Shown: positions 1 through 12,240 of the stretch, one piece after another | How the letters are laid out: every line of letters starts with the position of its first letter | How positions within the stretch are numbered: the stretch's first letter is position 1 | From: Cudoniella acicularis | Taxonomy: Eukaryota > Ascomycota > Leotiomycetes > Helotiales > Helotiaceae | NCBI GenBank assembly: GCA_013054445.1 | Contig: JAAMPI010000002.1 | Coordinates: forward strand, 62,001 to 126,000 | Length of the DNA stretch: 64,000 nucleotides | Reading direction: 5' to 3' | Made by a program: the position numbers and the translations under genes | The notes under the pieces: model-generated | Told to the model about the DNA's origin: nothing | What the model saw: the letters and a program-made list of their open reading frames with translations, nothing else | Databases searched by the model: none

Positions 1-294
1 AGCATGCGATTTCCTCCTAGAAGCCTAAGGCAGCAAGACGACTTGATCTTTAACCAATGACTGAACCAGCCTTTTGCTCGTCGCCCCCACGTTACATTAC
101 ATAAGCTAAACGGTTCTGCAAGGAGAATAGAAAAAGCTAGGCGTGTTCCCAGCCTCGTGAGCCTCGTTCACGATCTCGTGTTCCCATCGACTACGCAGTT
201 CCACATTCTCACGATACCGTTTTGAGCGCCTCGTTGTCTGGACTCACCAGACTAATAGCATTGGTGTCGGATATTAATTCTCCTTCACGTCACG

Positions 295-1450
295 ATGTCT
301 GGCGCAAGGCATTGGTATGAGCTGCTCCCAGTAACAATCTATTTATTTTCTTGATCAGAAAACTAATAACCTTTTTGTAGGGAGCAGGATAAAGAAGCCA
401 CAGTTTATATCGGCAACATCGATGAACGTGTTACTGATAGTTTAGTATGGGAGCTTATGCTCCAAGCGGGTCGAATCGTGAATGTGCATCTACCAAAAGA
501 CCGAGTCACACAGACACACCAAGGTTATGGCTTCGTGGAATTTATCAGTGAGGAGGACGCCGAGTATGCCGCGCGGATCATGAATCAAGTCCGGCTGTAC
601 GGCAAGCCAATTCGAGTAAATAAGGTACGTTGCGCCAGCCTTTGCTGAAAGGGCATTGCTAACAGTGGAATAGGCTTCGGCAGACAAACAAAAAACCGTG
701 GAAGTGGGCGCAGAGCTATTCATTGGAAATCTAGATCCAATGGTTGATGAAAAGACCCTCTACGACACCTTTTCGCGCTTTGGCTCTCTCATTTCCCCTC
801 CTAAGATTGCACGCGATGAAGCTGGACTCTCTAAAGGTTATGGCTTCGTCTCCTACTCCAATTTCGAGGCATCCGATGATGCAATTGCGAACATGAACGG
901 CCAATATTTGATGAATAAGGATATAAGTGTGCAATACGCATATAAGAAGGATGGCAAAGGCGAGAGACATGGAGATGAAGCGGAACGAATGCTCGCCAGT
1001 CAAGCCAAAAAGCACAACGTTGTACTTGATGTTCCCCAAATGCCTGCTCAACTTCTCTTGAGTGGCAATATACCCGCGGCTCCTGCAGCAATGCTTGACG
1101 GCCACCCAGGATCACAACAGATGGGTGGTCCTCCATCCGGGCCTCTTCCTCCTGGCTTTGGTGGTCGTCCGAACGGAAATTACAATGCAGTTCCACCTCC
1201 ACAACAGAGACCGAACGCTCCCCTTCCCCCACCACCATCCGGACTCCCCCAACGCCCTCCCCCTTCACAAGCTGGGTATGGTGGACCTCAAGATTTCCAC
1301 CCTCCTGGTTTTGCGCCTGGGCCTCCTGGGTTCCCACAGAATGTTCCCTTGCCGCCAGGGTTTGGAGGACAAATGCCGCAGGGTTTTATGCCCCCTCCAG
1401 GATTTCCACCACAGCAGCAGCAAGGGCCCCCAGGATATGCCAGAAGATGA
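295..1450 (+). CDS. hsh49: Splicing factor 3B subunit 4 (SF3b49/Hsh49), 3 exons
   Basis: U2 snRNP SF3b component that binds the pre-mRNA around the branch site in the nucleus. Exons 295-314, 381-624 and 674-1450 join in frame to 346 aa; the first intron has a textbook CTAAT branch point just before its acceptor. Two RRMs are visible: RRM1 about residues 14-88 (RNP2 VYIGNI, RNP1 YGFVEF) and RRM2 about 103-178 (LFIGNL, GYGFVSY). From about residue 205 the tail is Pro/Gly/Gln-rich, as in human SF3B4. The start at 295 is chosen because [19 protein letters not shown] matches the family N-terminus. It converges with the CBP80 gene, another nuclear RNA factor. Family assignment is firm; exon ends are by inspection. 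Confidence 0.95.
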
Positions 1451-1833
1451 CGCAGGGTGTTTTTAATGATCTGGCTCAATTCAAGAAAAAGAACTTGTAA
1501 GGCGAAATTCCTCAGGAATAGTACTACGACGGAATGCTCAAAAGCTGGCGTAGATTGGAAGGTGGACTTTTAAGGTCATAGAGAACCCGTATAATCGATA
1601 ACTTTCTTTGCTAAAGGCACAGAGGGACTTTTGCATTCGGAACTTTGTTCGCTTAGGAGGTGAATGACGCTTAACGGCATGAGCTAGGTAGGTCGGGAGT
1701 GAGTGATGAAGACAGAAAATGACTATATGCTTTTTGTGGACGCATCCATATTGTACAATACTTGAGAGATAATACAAAAAGTCAATCTGCGAGGCCTTCT
1801 GTGGCCGTCTCAGAAACCTATTTCCCTCGCATT
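1451..1833. other. Convergent intergenic spacer
   Basis: 383 bp between the tail-to-tail SF3b4 and CBP80 genes. It must hold both 3' UTRs. Antisense reading frames here have no recognisable content. Confidence 0.6.
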
Positions 1834-4452
1834 CTACTGAATACCTTGCACTGGCTCTTGTTCCATAGGGACATCTCCGTTGGGAACCGCAGCAACACCA
1901 TGCTCTTGTGCCTTCTTCTCGGCTTCTAAGAACCAAGCCTCTTCGACGGCAAACTTCCTTCTGAAAACCCTCAACCACCGCTCTCCCCACTGCCTAATCA
2001 TAGCCTCATTTTCACTGTCCCCCTCTCCACTTTGGACAGTTTGGTCCTTGCTATCAGTGGCCCATCCTACCAAAGCATCCTCCATCAACTGAAATAAATC
2101 CTTCATGCTTTTTCTTTCCCCAAGTACTTGTTGCTCCAAACCGTCTTTTAGCTCCGGAGTAAGACCTGGGGCATTTTTCCCCCGCACAATTTGTCGGACC
2201 CTACCTGTGACTTTCCCAATTGTTGAACCAACCATCTCGTAGACATAGGCTTGGCTTAGTCTCTTGCCCTCCTTAGCCAGTGCCCATTCAATCACGCTAC
2301 CGGGACTGAGAATGGTATAATTCAGTAATTTGTCGATAATATTAACACCAATTCCAGGCTGGTCCTTCCAGTAATCCATTACAGAGTCAATTATCTGCAT
2401 TCTTGCGGCTGCCGATGTCGGTCCAATGGCGAGCAGACGCTCTTTGCAGCGCTCAATGGAGGACAGAACATGGGAGAGTGATTTGGATCCTATGTAGCAG
2501 ATAGCCGTCATGTAGGCGTCAGTAGAAGGGATGAGTAGGTCTGGGAAGTTCATTTCCAGTGCTTGAGTGTGGATCCGTTCGATGACCGGTTGAATAGCAT
2601 CCTCCGGAGACTTTTTGCGGATAAGGGCAAGAATCTCTTGTCCTTCCTGAGCGAAAGGGATATCTGGAAACTTGTCAGCAAGGAAACCTTCAAAGCTTGG
2701 AGGAAACAAACCATCATTGTTATACTTAAAATCAGGTGTGTCTTTCTCTTTCTCTTCTGTAATCAATTGTTGGTAAGGCGCAGGGAGAGTACCTTTGATT
2801 CGCTGTGCGAAGCTCAATCGAATTTCCTTGTCTAAAGCGCCCTCGATGAAGGCCTTTTTAGGGTTTAAGGAAGACAAATCGACATCGTCGATCCACTCGG
2901 TCCACTTCCAAGTAAATCCAAAATTACTCAAGTGGTGAGAAAACCAATCCATGAACCTGTAGCTGAGCTCCAGATCCATTGCATCAACATTCCGGTACAG
3001 GAAACGAATGGCTCGACCAAGACTGGGCGCGATTGCCGCAGGAGCAATTTTGCAAGCCTCGGTGAGTACGGAGTGATAATAAACTAACTTGTGTTCCGGA
3101 TGAGGTAGCTGAAAAAGCTGAGAGAAGACTGCATCAACAGCAACATCTTCTGGCTTCCATGTCGACCTGTCCCCTTCTACATCTCGGAGTCTGTCGAATG
3201 GGGTAGCGCGCTTAACGAAAGTACCCGGGGAGAAGTAACAATCAATATCAATCAGAAAGCGGGCGGTGGCATTTCTGTTATAATCGAGGATGTTGATGGT
3301 ATCTACCAGAGCATCGCGTAACAAACATGAAGCAATATCTGTCATTGGAGGCACAGTCTCAACGTCTTGGTGTGCGTAGACTGAGAAGTAAAGCTCTGGG
3401 AAAAGTGGTCTCGGACCAGCATTAACCACATCCGGGATGACGATTGAGGGTAAAGCGTGCTTGACAGTTGCTGCAAGAGCATCTGGCTGTTCCGACTCTA
3501 AAATAACCCTCCACGGTCTTGGTAGGCAGTTCAATTCCCATCCAGTTGTTGCCTCATTCTGGAGTTGCTTTTGAAGCAGGTTGAGAACACCATTGGGTGC
3601 TGTTGCTTCCTCCGTCCCATTTCCTGGATAAGGGTCAACCAAGGCTTGTAATACGTGAGGTTCTGAGGCAATGATGTCCGTGTTCTCCACCATATTGTTG
3701 GCCTTCTCCTGGGCATCGGTGGCGGAGGAAGCCATGATATATGGAATGGTGAAGAGGATGATCTTTACAAGCTCTGGACCTATGGTCTGTCGGATTCCCA
3801 TCAGCAGAGTCCAAAACATCCGTAATTAGAACAAGCACTCACCTCTTCGTTGTTTTCTGTCTGCAGGTCCACCGCCTTCGTTAGAATATCCTGCAATACG
3901 CTCCAAACGCCATCTCCCTCCAGTAATCCTTGCAAACCTCCTAAGAACTTCATCAAGAGTTTAACTTCTCTCCACTCTCCTTCCTTAATTTTCTGATTCG
4001 CTCGAGTGGCCGCTCTGCTTAGGATTTCGTCGGCCATTTCGCTGCGTAATGTATTGATGACCAGAACCACCGCTGCCACGAATGGGATCTTAAAAGGCTG
4101 TTCGACTACCAACTGAATGGCCAACTCATAAAAGCTGTTTCGGCATTCTTCATCTTCATAGTTATCACAAACCGTCTTGGCAATCCCGCTGACCTCATCT
4201 TCAACGCGTTTCAATGGAGATTCGGCGATGGCAAGGAGCTGCTTTCGTATTCTGACGGACAATGGCTCTTCATAGCGACGTCTTTGTGGTCTGCGATCAT
4301 AATCGTCTTCATCTGTCAAATAGCATAGGCGTGTCAGCCTTGCTGTCTCGAGTTGTCGCGCGAGGAATGAAACTGTACATACCTCTGTATCTTCGCTTGC
4401 GATTGTTATAACCTCCTCTCCCTCCACGCGGTCTTTGGTCGTAGTCAGCCAT
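1834..4452 (-). CDS. cbc1: Nuclear cap-binding complex large subunit CBP80/NCBP1
   Basis: Scaffold subunit of the nuclear cap-binding complex, which partners the small RRM subunit CBP20 on capped pol II transcripts. Exons 4452-4383, 4312-3843 and 3786-1834 join in frame to 830 aa, close to the roughly 790-850 aa of the family. The N-terminus is Arg/Gly-rich (MADYDQRPRGGRGGYNNRKR) and is followed by the MIF4G-like helical domain (SVRIRKQLLAIAESPLKRVE; FYELAIQLVVEQPFKIPFVA). The rest is the all-helical MIF4G-like 2 and 3 regions. It converges with SF3b4. No breaks were seen. Confidence 0.94.
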
Positions 4453-5204
4453 TAGTTTTAATGTTTCATGGATCCAGGCGATGTTGTATGTTGTCCCTGA
4501 GCTGGGGAATTAAAAAGGGTTCTTGATTCGCGAAGCTCGGGATACTTTTGCCTAAGGCCGCGACTGCAAGGATATGTAATATCACGTGCATAAATATCGT
4601 ACTGGTTTCAGGTTTAAACTACCTAGGCAGTAATTCAGCTGCTCCATTTAACTAAATGAAAAGTACGTTATCTAAAGTAAAATTAGATTATTAGCTAGAA
4701 TTGCAATAAGTTGTCATTTTACTATGACTAGACTTTTTCTTTCTGGCTTTCACGTAATACCATGGCGAGGAATATAGCACTATATCTATTTTAAGATCCA
4801 GCTCAACTTACACGAGACAACGACTGGATAATATATTTACTTTTCAAGGTCAACTCGTGCTTCACGGCTACATATCGCTACTTCATAATACTGTATCTAC
4901 CTGTCTCGGAAGATCAGATCTATAATGTACATCACTACTACACTAGCCATAAATAGGAACAGGAACAGGTCTTCTTAGTCCTGAATCTCAAACAGCCCTA
5001 AACTTCGACATTTCGGATTCCTGGTCATTTGTGAGAGATTCGTGGTTACGAGATAATTTACCAGTCGGAAAGTCAACGCTCTTGCGTATGCAATAACATG
5101 AATTCTTTACCTCAGATTTAAACAAAATCAGAAAGATTAACGTCACTTCTGCAGTTCACAGCCGGAGATATAAAATAGAGGGGAGTGTGAATTGGGTTTC
5201 AGTC
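4453..5204. other. Upstream region of the CBP80 gene
   Basis: AT-rich sequence upstream of the minus-strand CBP80 start. No coding or structural signal could be supported. Confidence 0.5.
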
Positions 5205-5830
5205 TCACTTATGGAAAATCTTTGATGATCTCTGCAACCAGCCAACCCCTTTTAATGACCACTTACGGCACAATTGACCTAGGTAATGAAAAGGAATCTT
5301 TTGACCGTGCCCGCCCAGGCGATAGCCATCCCATCGTGGAATATTAACCCATTCCATGCAATCATTGAACACAAGCGTGCCATCAACTTTAAGTACGCCT
5401 GAATCTTTGAGATGTAGAGTAAAAGGAAGACCAGCCACCTGTCTGCTCGCTGTCATAAGGGCGCCAAATAGTGGGACAAGAAGAATAGAAAGCAAACACC
5501 CATTTCCGTCATGCAAAAAGTCTAAAAACCAGGGTTGTCGAATGGTGTAAGGCTCATCGAAACCGACGGTCCATGGCCAAATCGATCAAAGCTGGGCCAC
5601 AGAAACTCGCCATCGGAGATCGAAGAATACCGTTATCGAAGTGAAAACTTTCGAGGAAAATTCCACCTCGTGGGTATTTTTGCAAACCAGTAACGCATAC
5701 TATCATCATAGTTCCCGTAATCTCGCCATATATCTCGGTACTCTCACAATCCATCCCAGCCTGCAAAGGTTCAGAATACTCTTGCAGGAACCATAATATG
5801 CTGATGTGGTTGCCGATGCGAGACGCTCAG
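5205..5830 (-). pseudogene. Degenerate coding island of unknown family
   Basis: Two adjacent minus-strand frames read like one broken protein. The upstream piece (about 5830-5554) contains MDCESTEIYGEITGTMMIVC and KYPRGGIFLESFHFDNGI; the downstream piece continues in another frame from about 5577 to 5205 with WTVGFDEPYTIRQPWFLDFL, then GALMTASRQVAGLPFTLHLK and NIPRWDGYRLGGHGQKIPFH. A third frame bridges them with SDGEFLWPSFDRFGHG. There is no plausible start codon, and two frame changes are needed. An unrecognised introned gene is the alternative. No family was recognised; it lies between CBP80 and GSK3. Confidence 0.35.
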
Positions 5831-5908
5831 AAAACCGTGACCCCTAGCAGAGCCAAGCCTTGAGCGACAGGAAAGCATTTAGTCGTCAATCATAGCGCGG
5901 ATTCAATC

Positions 5909-7360
5909 TCAATCTAACCGCGCCATCATCTCATCTTTCGTCAACGGCGTGAAGTGTTCGATATCGAGACCTCGGGCGGCCAACCCAGCTCTAACATGCT
6001 GCGGTACCAGTCGTGAGTTCAGTCCTGGGGCGATTGAAAGTTCTATTTTGAATTATAAGCATAGTAACGAGGAAGCAAAACATCTAACATACCATGACGG
6101 GAGAAGTCAAAAAGTGTGGGTAAATCCTTGACAGGCCCATTAGGATGACGGGAATCAGGTAGTCTGGTCGAGGGGTCTCTGAGCTCATCGAAAAATGGGT
6201 GAACCATAGCATCAATCGCCGAAAGTCGCTCTGTTGGCGTGTACTCCAGGAGGCAGGAAATGAGGTCAATGGCGTTGCCATCGGCCTTGCGGAACACTTT
6301 GTTGAACGGATGTGGTTTGATCTGGGGAAACTTGTGCTCCATGTAATTTGGGTTCATGGTGCGAATTTGATCGCGCGTTGGCGTACCGAGGACTTTAATA
6401 ATTTCAACGAGCTGGTCGATTCCAGACTCTCCAGGAAACAGAGGTTGTCCGAGCATCAATTCCGCCATTACACAACCAGTAGACCACACATCTATACCCC
6501 TGTTAGCGTCTGGAATCGTGAAATGTACCAGTAGGATGCTGACCAATTTTAGTTGTATAATTGGTGGCACCAAAGATCAATTCTGGAGCTCTGTAGTACC
6601 TAGAGCAAATATACGAGACGTTGGGCTCATTTTCTACCAATATCTTGGCGCTGCCAAAATCACAGAGTTTCAAAATACCGGTACTGGGATCCAACAATAA
6701 ATTCTGTGGTTTAATGTCGCGATGGCAGATTCCTTGGGAGTGGATATAGGCGAGAGCGCGGAAGAGTTGGTAGATGTAGAGCTTGACTTCGAGGATTGGC
6801 ATGGTCGTCTTCATCTTGTTAAAGTATCTCGATGCGCGGTAAACGGTTTCGGGGACATATTCTTGCACAAGATTCAGGTAAACCTCGTCCTTCTGCCGCA
6901 GCAATGTCAACTCATTTTTCAACTTCAAATGTTCTGGGGGAAACATACTCTTTCGCCATTCGAATAATAAAATGCCTTGAGTTCGACGATATTCGGGTGA
7001 CGCACAATGCGCATGATTTGCAGCTCACGGTTCTAAAGACGGTCAGAAGAGAATCGATCTATCCATGGCGGGGTCAAGCGCACCTTGAATCTCTTGTCCT
7101 GTAAAACGCGCTTGATGGCGGCGTCTTCACCAGAAGGCGAGAGCTTCGTTTGAAATACGACACCGAATGATCCATTGCCCACGATCTTGCATTGTGTGTA
7201 CTGCATATCTCGAGTTTCTCCGGTGACTCCGTCTTGAACCTTTTCGCGAATCACCTCTGTTGGACAAGTGTTAGCAAGTAGCGCGGGCAGCGAAAAGCTT
7301 TCGAATTGTCTCACCTCCCATCCTCAGACTCGAAAAGGCTGCCGGCCGATTTTGCGACAT
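5909..7360 (-). CDS. gsk3: Glycogen synthase kinase-3 (GSK3/shaggy), 6 exons
   Basis: CMGC serine/threonine kinase acting in stress, morphogenesis and metabolism. Exons run from ATG 7360: 7360-7315, 7256-7084, 7032 onward, then the catalytic core, with a last exon ending in MMARLD and TGA at 5909-5911. Visible motifs: glycine loop GNGSFGVVF, catalytic Lys in [15 protein letters not shown] catalytic loop, DFGSAK, the GSK3-typical activation loop [18 protein letters not shown] (Tyr of SYICSRYY), then [20 protein letters not shown]. The C-terminus [14 protein letters not shown] is the fungal GSK3 ending. Near-identity to fungal GSK3 over the whole length makes the call firm. Intron phases all agree. 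Confidence 0.96.
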
Positions 7361-9153
7361 CTTGAGCTCCAAAACAACGATGCTATCGTGAGTGCGGTGG
7401 GCTAAGGGGAAGTAGGGTAGCAAGGAGAGTAGAGGAAGCCCTCGTGAAGTCCGTGGTGGGCAATTGAGTGCAGGGTTGGGCGACAAGCAATGATGGCAAT
7501 CAGTCTGCGATTACTGGCGAGACACACAGTAACGTGACAACGGTCCCACCAAGGCCTTATTCACTGTATTTGCTTCTGTAGCGGATCGAAAGCCGGAGTG
7601 AGACTGCGGCTGAGCAAGAGACAGGCTACTGGATGTGGTGTCGGGGGGTTGGCAGAGGTGGTGGATGAGACGTCAACTTGGTCCAGGCGGGCAGGCAGTT
7701 CGATTCGACGATGCTGGTGTGAGGTTGAATGTGTGGAGGTGTTGTTTGATGAAGTAAGGCGAGAGAAGAGAGCAGCGAGAGTGCTTTAGGTAAGGTGCAA
7801 GTTCCTTGGCCCGAAAGACTGGCTCTGCTCACGCGCTCGAAGTCGAGAGGAGCAGTTGGGACTAATTTCGACTGGGGGGGCTTTTTCGAGGCTGGTGGTT
7901 GGGTGAGGGGACGACCGTTTGAGCGCGGCCACTGACTGGTCTGGAGAGGCGCTGCAGCGTTAGCAGCGCTGGTGCTCGATGGTGTCCTACGGGAGACTGT
8001 AGGGGCTCCTGCAGCGTATTGGCGTATGGTATGCAGTTTGCAGCAGGGCAGAAGGCTTTTGGGACCACGGCCGGTTGGCGATGCTGAGCAGTCTCGTCGA
8101 GCAGGCGGGGAGCACAGGAGACGGCGGAGCTGCAGGTGAGCAGAGCAGACTGTTACTGTTTGTGTGGAAGAGCGATAGAGAGAGAGCGTGTACGGTGCGT
8201 TGTAGGAAATCGATGGCTGCGGTGGAGCGTACGGAGAGTGCGTAGGTTGGTACTGTATGTAGGTGGGTATTTGATCATTCACGAGCCCAAGGGATGGGTC
8301 CTGCGAGAGTAGTGACTGGACAGTGAGTGCGCGAGGGGATTGCAGGCTATGAAAATCGCTTGTGGGTTTAGCGTCGCTCCTGACGTTGCGCTGCGCTACT
8401 CAATGCTCATCCTGCAGCAGCAGGCAGGAGAAAGAGCAGGGGACCTGGAGCGAGGAAAAGATCTCTCGACTGTGCACTGCACTGTACGCGCTGCGTGTGA
8501 CAATAATACTGCGGTCGCCAGACAACAACAGCTGCGTGCAGTGGCCGAGGGGGGACGGATACGGGAATCGGTTGTTTGGTACTACTTCCTTGGATTGAGT
8601 TGTGGGTGATGGTGGTGATGGGAGTGGGTAGTGGAGATGGGATAGGGTGGATTAGGGGAAATTTGGCGTTTTTGATTTTCTGCGGGAATTTGGGATCGAG
8701 GGATTATCGCGTTGGGTTTTTGGTTTCGGGCTTTGGATTTTTGGGGTAGTTACGGCGTACTGTTAACACCTTTACCCAACAACCCCTTTTTGAGAATTTT
8801 GTTTTCTATTTTAGGATTTGCGAATTGATTTAATGCTTGGTTTTGCTTTAAAAAGAACAGAATTTAGTTAATTGAGGTTATGCTCTTTTAGTCTATTATA
8901 CTTATTATTGGGTCAATGCTCGCCTAAATGCTGAGCTGAAAAAAAAAGAAAGCGCCTCCAGGTCTCAGCCCCAAGTTCTAGACTGGTCTCAAAAACACCA
9001 CTATTTCATGCCTCACTCAGCTGCCAAGCCCCAAATGCAATTTAACCGCACTTCAAACCCGATCCCCAAATTTTGCGCTCATTCTTATTATCACTTTTCA
9101 TTTCGACTTGCCTAACTTCCATTCTAGAATCAGAAGATCACCAACAATTCACG
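7361..9153. other. Long bidirectional promoter region (GSK3 / AAA ATPase)
   Basis: About 1.8 kb between two divergently transcribed genes. It contains G-rich and CT-rich low-complexity stretches; the long open frame on the minus strand (7626-8282) is Ser/Pro/Gln-rich and looks like open low-complexity sequence rather than a protein. No gene is supported; a long 5' leader of GSK3 is likely. Confidence 0.5.
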
Positions 9154-11733
9154 ATGCCGTTTTTCCTGTTCGGGCCGTTAGATGACTCCTGGAATGATTC
9201 CTGGGCGATTGGAAACGACGTATTCACAACTTAGTATTTAATCCCTAACAGACGCTGTCTTCGTGATATCTAATTTGAGATTCAGTAGACAAATGCCTCC
9301 TCACCTTGCAAAGGCTTTTGATGAAGGGATTCTGAAAGGGATCAATATTGCATGGGGTTCTATTGGGCCAGATGGACTCTGTTTCTTCAGCCTTGCCAAC
9401 AACAGAAGTAAGCAGTAACATGTGTCAAGAAAATACAGCGTGTTTCATTGTTAATTTTCACTAGTCTACCGCACTTCAAATGCAAACTTACTTGCCGATG
9501 TCAGCTGTAAGGGAGTTGATCACCTGACATTTTCCCCGGGTGGTGGATGGTTCATCCGCTACACCGATGGCACTATCAGGCTCTCCATGACAGGCACATT
9601 TCCGAGCTCATTTCATAAACATTTCAAAGGCAGCATAATAACTCAGGGCTGTTCTTCCATCCAAAATTCCAACGTCACGAATGTTTGGTTCGGAGCCGGC
9701 GACACCATTCTAATCCAGTATGAAAATGGGGCTCTAATGTGGGAGGGTCTTCCCGATGAACTATCAGCACGGATTCGGGAGAGGTACGCAGAAGGGTATC
9801 GAATCTCCAAGGGAACCTGTCTCTCGCCCATGAGCAAGTATTACTACTTTCTTGAATGGGAGCCGAAGTGGGGAGGAATAGAAAGGAGGTGGAGTTACAA
9901 GACTCCCCAAAGCGGCATTTTAAAGGTCCTCTTCGTGCGCGAGGTTCTCGAGGGCAACGTGCCCGTCTCCCACACTTTAAACCCCGATGAAGGCAACGCC
10001 TCAGTCATAACCCCACAGTACGAAGCGCTATGTCGAGAAGCCTTCACCGAATTCGCGACTTCCGAAGGCAAGCCGTATATGACCAACAAGGACTTTAAGG
10101 AATTCATGGGAAAGCTGATCGAGGCTATACCAGGCGCTGCGGAAAAAAACATCGAGCTCCAGCAGATCTGGGATGTTTCGGACCTTAACCATGATGGCAA
10201 GGTTACGCTGGATGAATTTACCCTAGCTTTCACCATCATTATGAAATTCGGTATCTTTGGTGCCTCAACACCGAAATCCATTCCAGCCCACATCATTGAG
10301 CAAGTGAGGCACCTGCAGGGCCCTATCCCAGGAATCAAGCGCACGTTTTCCATCGGGCTCGATAAGGATGAAACAGATAGTTTGAGCGAGGATCTAGATG
10401 AGCTGGATCTGACATCTAAGACAGATAACGACTCGTTTAAGAAGCCGACAACAGCTCAACCGACAACGTTCAATACTTCCTCGGAGAGCCGAAATCCCCC
10501 AGGCACTAACAACAGTTCCCCGAAGGAAAACAAGGGCGACAATCCAAGTGGCCGCGGCGCTGACGAGAAGCAGCTAAGGGAGTCCTTGCAAAGCTCGATC
10601 GTCAAGGAGAATCCTAATGTTCAGTGGGAGGATGTTGCTGGCTTGGATGCCGCAAAGGAAGAGCTTCAGGAGGCAGTGGTTCTCCCACTCAAATTCCCAC
10701 AGATGTTCAGCGGGAAGAGGAAGCCCAGGCGCGGAATATTGCTTTATGGACCGCCTGGAACCGGAAAGAGTTATCTGGCAAAGGCTGTTGCGACTGAGGT
10801 GGAATCCACACTGTTCAGTATAAGCAGCAGCGATGTCATGTCTAAGTGGATTGGGGAAAGTGAGCGGTAAGTCGTTCCATCCCTCGTTACTTTCACGCAT
10901 CTAAGAAAGATCACTCTCCTATTAACTATTTTTTTTTTTTTTTTAAAAAAAAACCGCAAAAAGCTTATATATATACAATATCAGACTCGTCAAGACATTA
11001 TTCGAGATGGCCCGCGAGCACAAGCCCTCCATCATCTTCATCGACGAACTCGACGCCCTCTGCGGAAACCGCGACAGCACCGGCGCAGACGAACAAACCG
11101 CACGCATGAAAACCGAACTGATGGTGCAAATCGACGGCGTCGGAAACGACAACACGGGCATCCTCCTCCTGGCCGCCACCAACCTCCCCTGGACCCTTGA
11201 TCCCGCCATGCGCCGCCGCTTCCAGCGCAAGATCCACATCCCGCTCCCGGATGAAGCAGCTCGTATTCGCATGTTTGAAATCCATGTTGGTGATATCCCT
11301 TGTGGGCTTGAGCCGAAGGATTACGAGGAGTTGGGGAGGAGGACAAAGGGGCTTTCGGGGAGTGATATTAGTATTGCTGTTCAAGATGCTCTGATGCAGC
11401 CCGTGAAGAAGATTTCGGGTTCGAAGTTTTGGCGTAAGGTGTGTTTGATTCTCTCCCCCTCTCCCTCCTTTCTAGTTGGAAAACTCGTTTCTTACGGAAA
11501 TTCATTTGAAGGTCGATGTCAAGGGTAAACAGAAATGGACTCCGTGTAAGGAAGACGCCGAGGGAGCGATAGCTATGAATTGGCGGAAGGTTCCGGCGTC
11601 TAGACTCCTTGAGCCGACGCTGGAAGTTGAGGACTTCTTTAGTGTTTTGAGTAAGGTGAAGCCTTCGGTGGCGGAGGCTGAGATTGCTAAGTGTGTTGAG
11701 TGGACGAAGGAGTTTGGTTTGGAGGGGGCGTAG
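9154..11733 (+). CDS. Vps4-like AAA ATPase with N-terminal EF-hand region
   Basis: Exons 9154-9233, 9286-9407, 9465-10866, 10985-11438 and 11512-11733 join in frame to 759 aa. The C-terminal part is a meiotic-clade AAA domain closest to Vps4: Walker A GPPGTGKS (about 496-503), SKWIGESER, Walker [11 protein letters not shown] (about 551-560), GLSGSDIS, and a Vps4-type C-terminal segment ([28 protein letters not shown]). Such enzymes disassemble ESCRT-III or sever filaments. The first 290 residues are unlike the Vps4 MIT domain and rich in beta-type sequence ([18 protein letters not shown]). A canonical EF-hand loop, [12 protein letters not shown], lies at about 307-318, with a degenerate partner before it. 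An acidic/Ser-rich linker joins it to the AAA core. The exon 1 join is the least certain. Confidence 0.85.
10929..10953. repeat. Poly-T/poly-A palindrome inside intron
   Basis: A run of 16 T followed directly by 9 A sits in the 118-nt intron of the AAA ATPase gene, within the polypyrimidine region. It could fold into a short hairpin in the pre-mRNA. Length may vary between strains or be assembly-sensitive. Confidence 0.7.
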
Positions 11734-12240
11734 GCTAGGCTTGGTTTTAATAGAGAGGAGGGTGATTAGACGAATAGATCTTCCTGACTAATCGAAATCT
11801 CGGGGAGTTTTTGTCGTCGAGGCTTTATCCTTGCTTCTCGCTCCCTCTCACTAGAGCCGTCAGAATTGTCACAGTCATCACTAACCTCTTTCTTCTTTAT
11901 AAAAGAAAAACAACTAATCTCTACCCTCAAGCATATCTATGGCCTATCTGTCAGACATGATGTATCAAGCTTAAACTCCCTTTATATAATATACTATAAT
12001 TCATGAATTAATGAAGTTTAACAATCTGTGTCAAATATATAGGGGGAAAATTTAAGGACCGAGTAAATATAGAATAGTGGGATATAGAGAAGCAAGAAAA
12101 AGCAAAATTATGGTTTTAAATTCTTGCTAGGTATCATATATCTTTGCGATGATCTTCTTTCCCGGTCTTTCTTACTTTCAACCGAGTCTGAAGGGGTGAT
12201 TTCCTTTTCCGCCAAGAATCCTCAGTAAAGGAAAGTCCTA
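11734..12240. other. Convergent spacer with AT-rich 3' UTR sequence
   Basis: Between the AAA ATPase stop and the O-methyltransferase remnant end. AT-rich; nothing coding seen. Confidence 0.5.

Noticed and set aside
731..1337. Antisense ORFs of 124 and 168 codons
   Set aside because: They lie wholly opposite the SF3b4 exon encoding RRM2 and the Pro-rich tail; shadow frames.
7626..8282. 218-codon open frame on the minus strand upstream of GSK3
   Set aside because: Composition is Ser/Pro/Thr/Gln-rich low complexity, with overlapping open frames on the same DNA and no domain; more likely promoter or leader DNA.
9895..10353. 152-codon antisense ORF
   Set aside because: Opposite the EF-hand-containing exon of the AAA ATPase gene; no protein-like features.
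11476..11511. Alternative acceptor (CTAG at 11475) for the last intron of the AAA ATPase gene
   Set aside because: It keeps frame but would leave a 37-nt intron, too short for fungal splicing; the acceptor at 11511 gives a 73-nt intron and a better match to Vps4.
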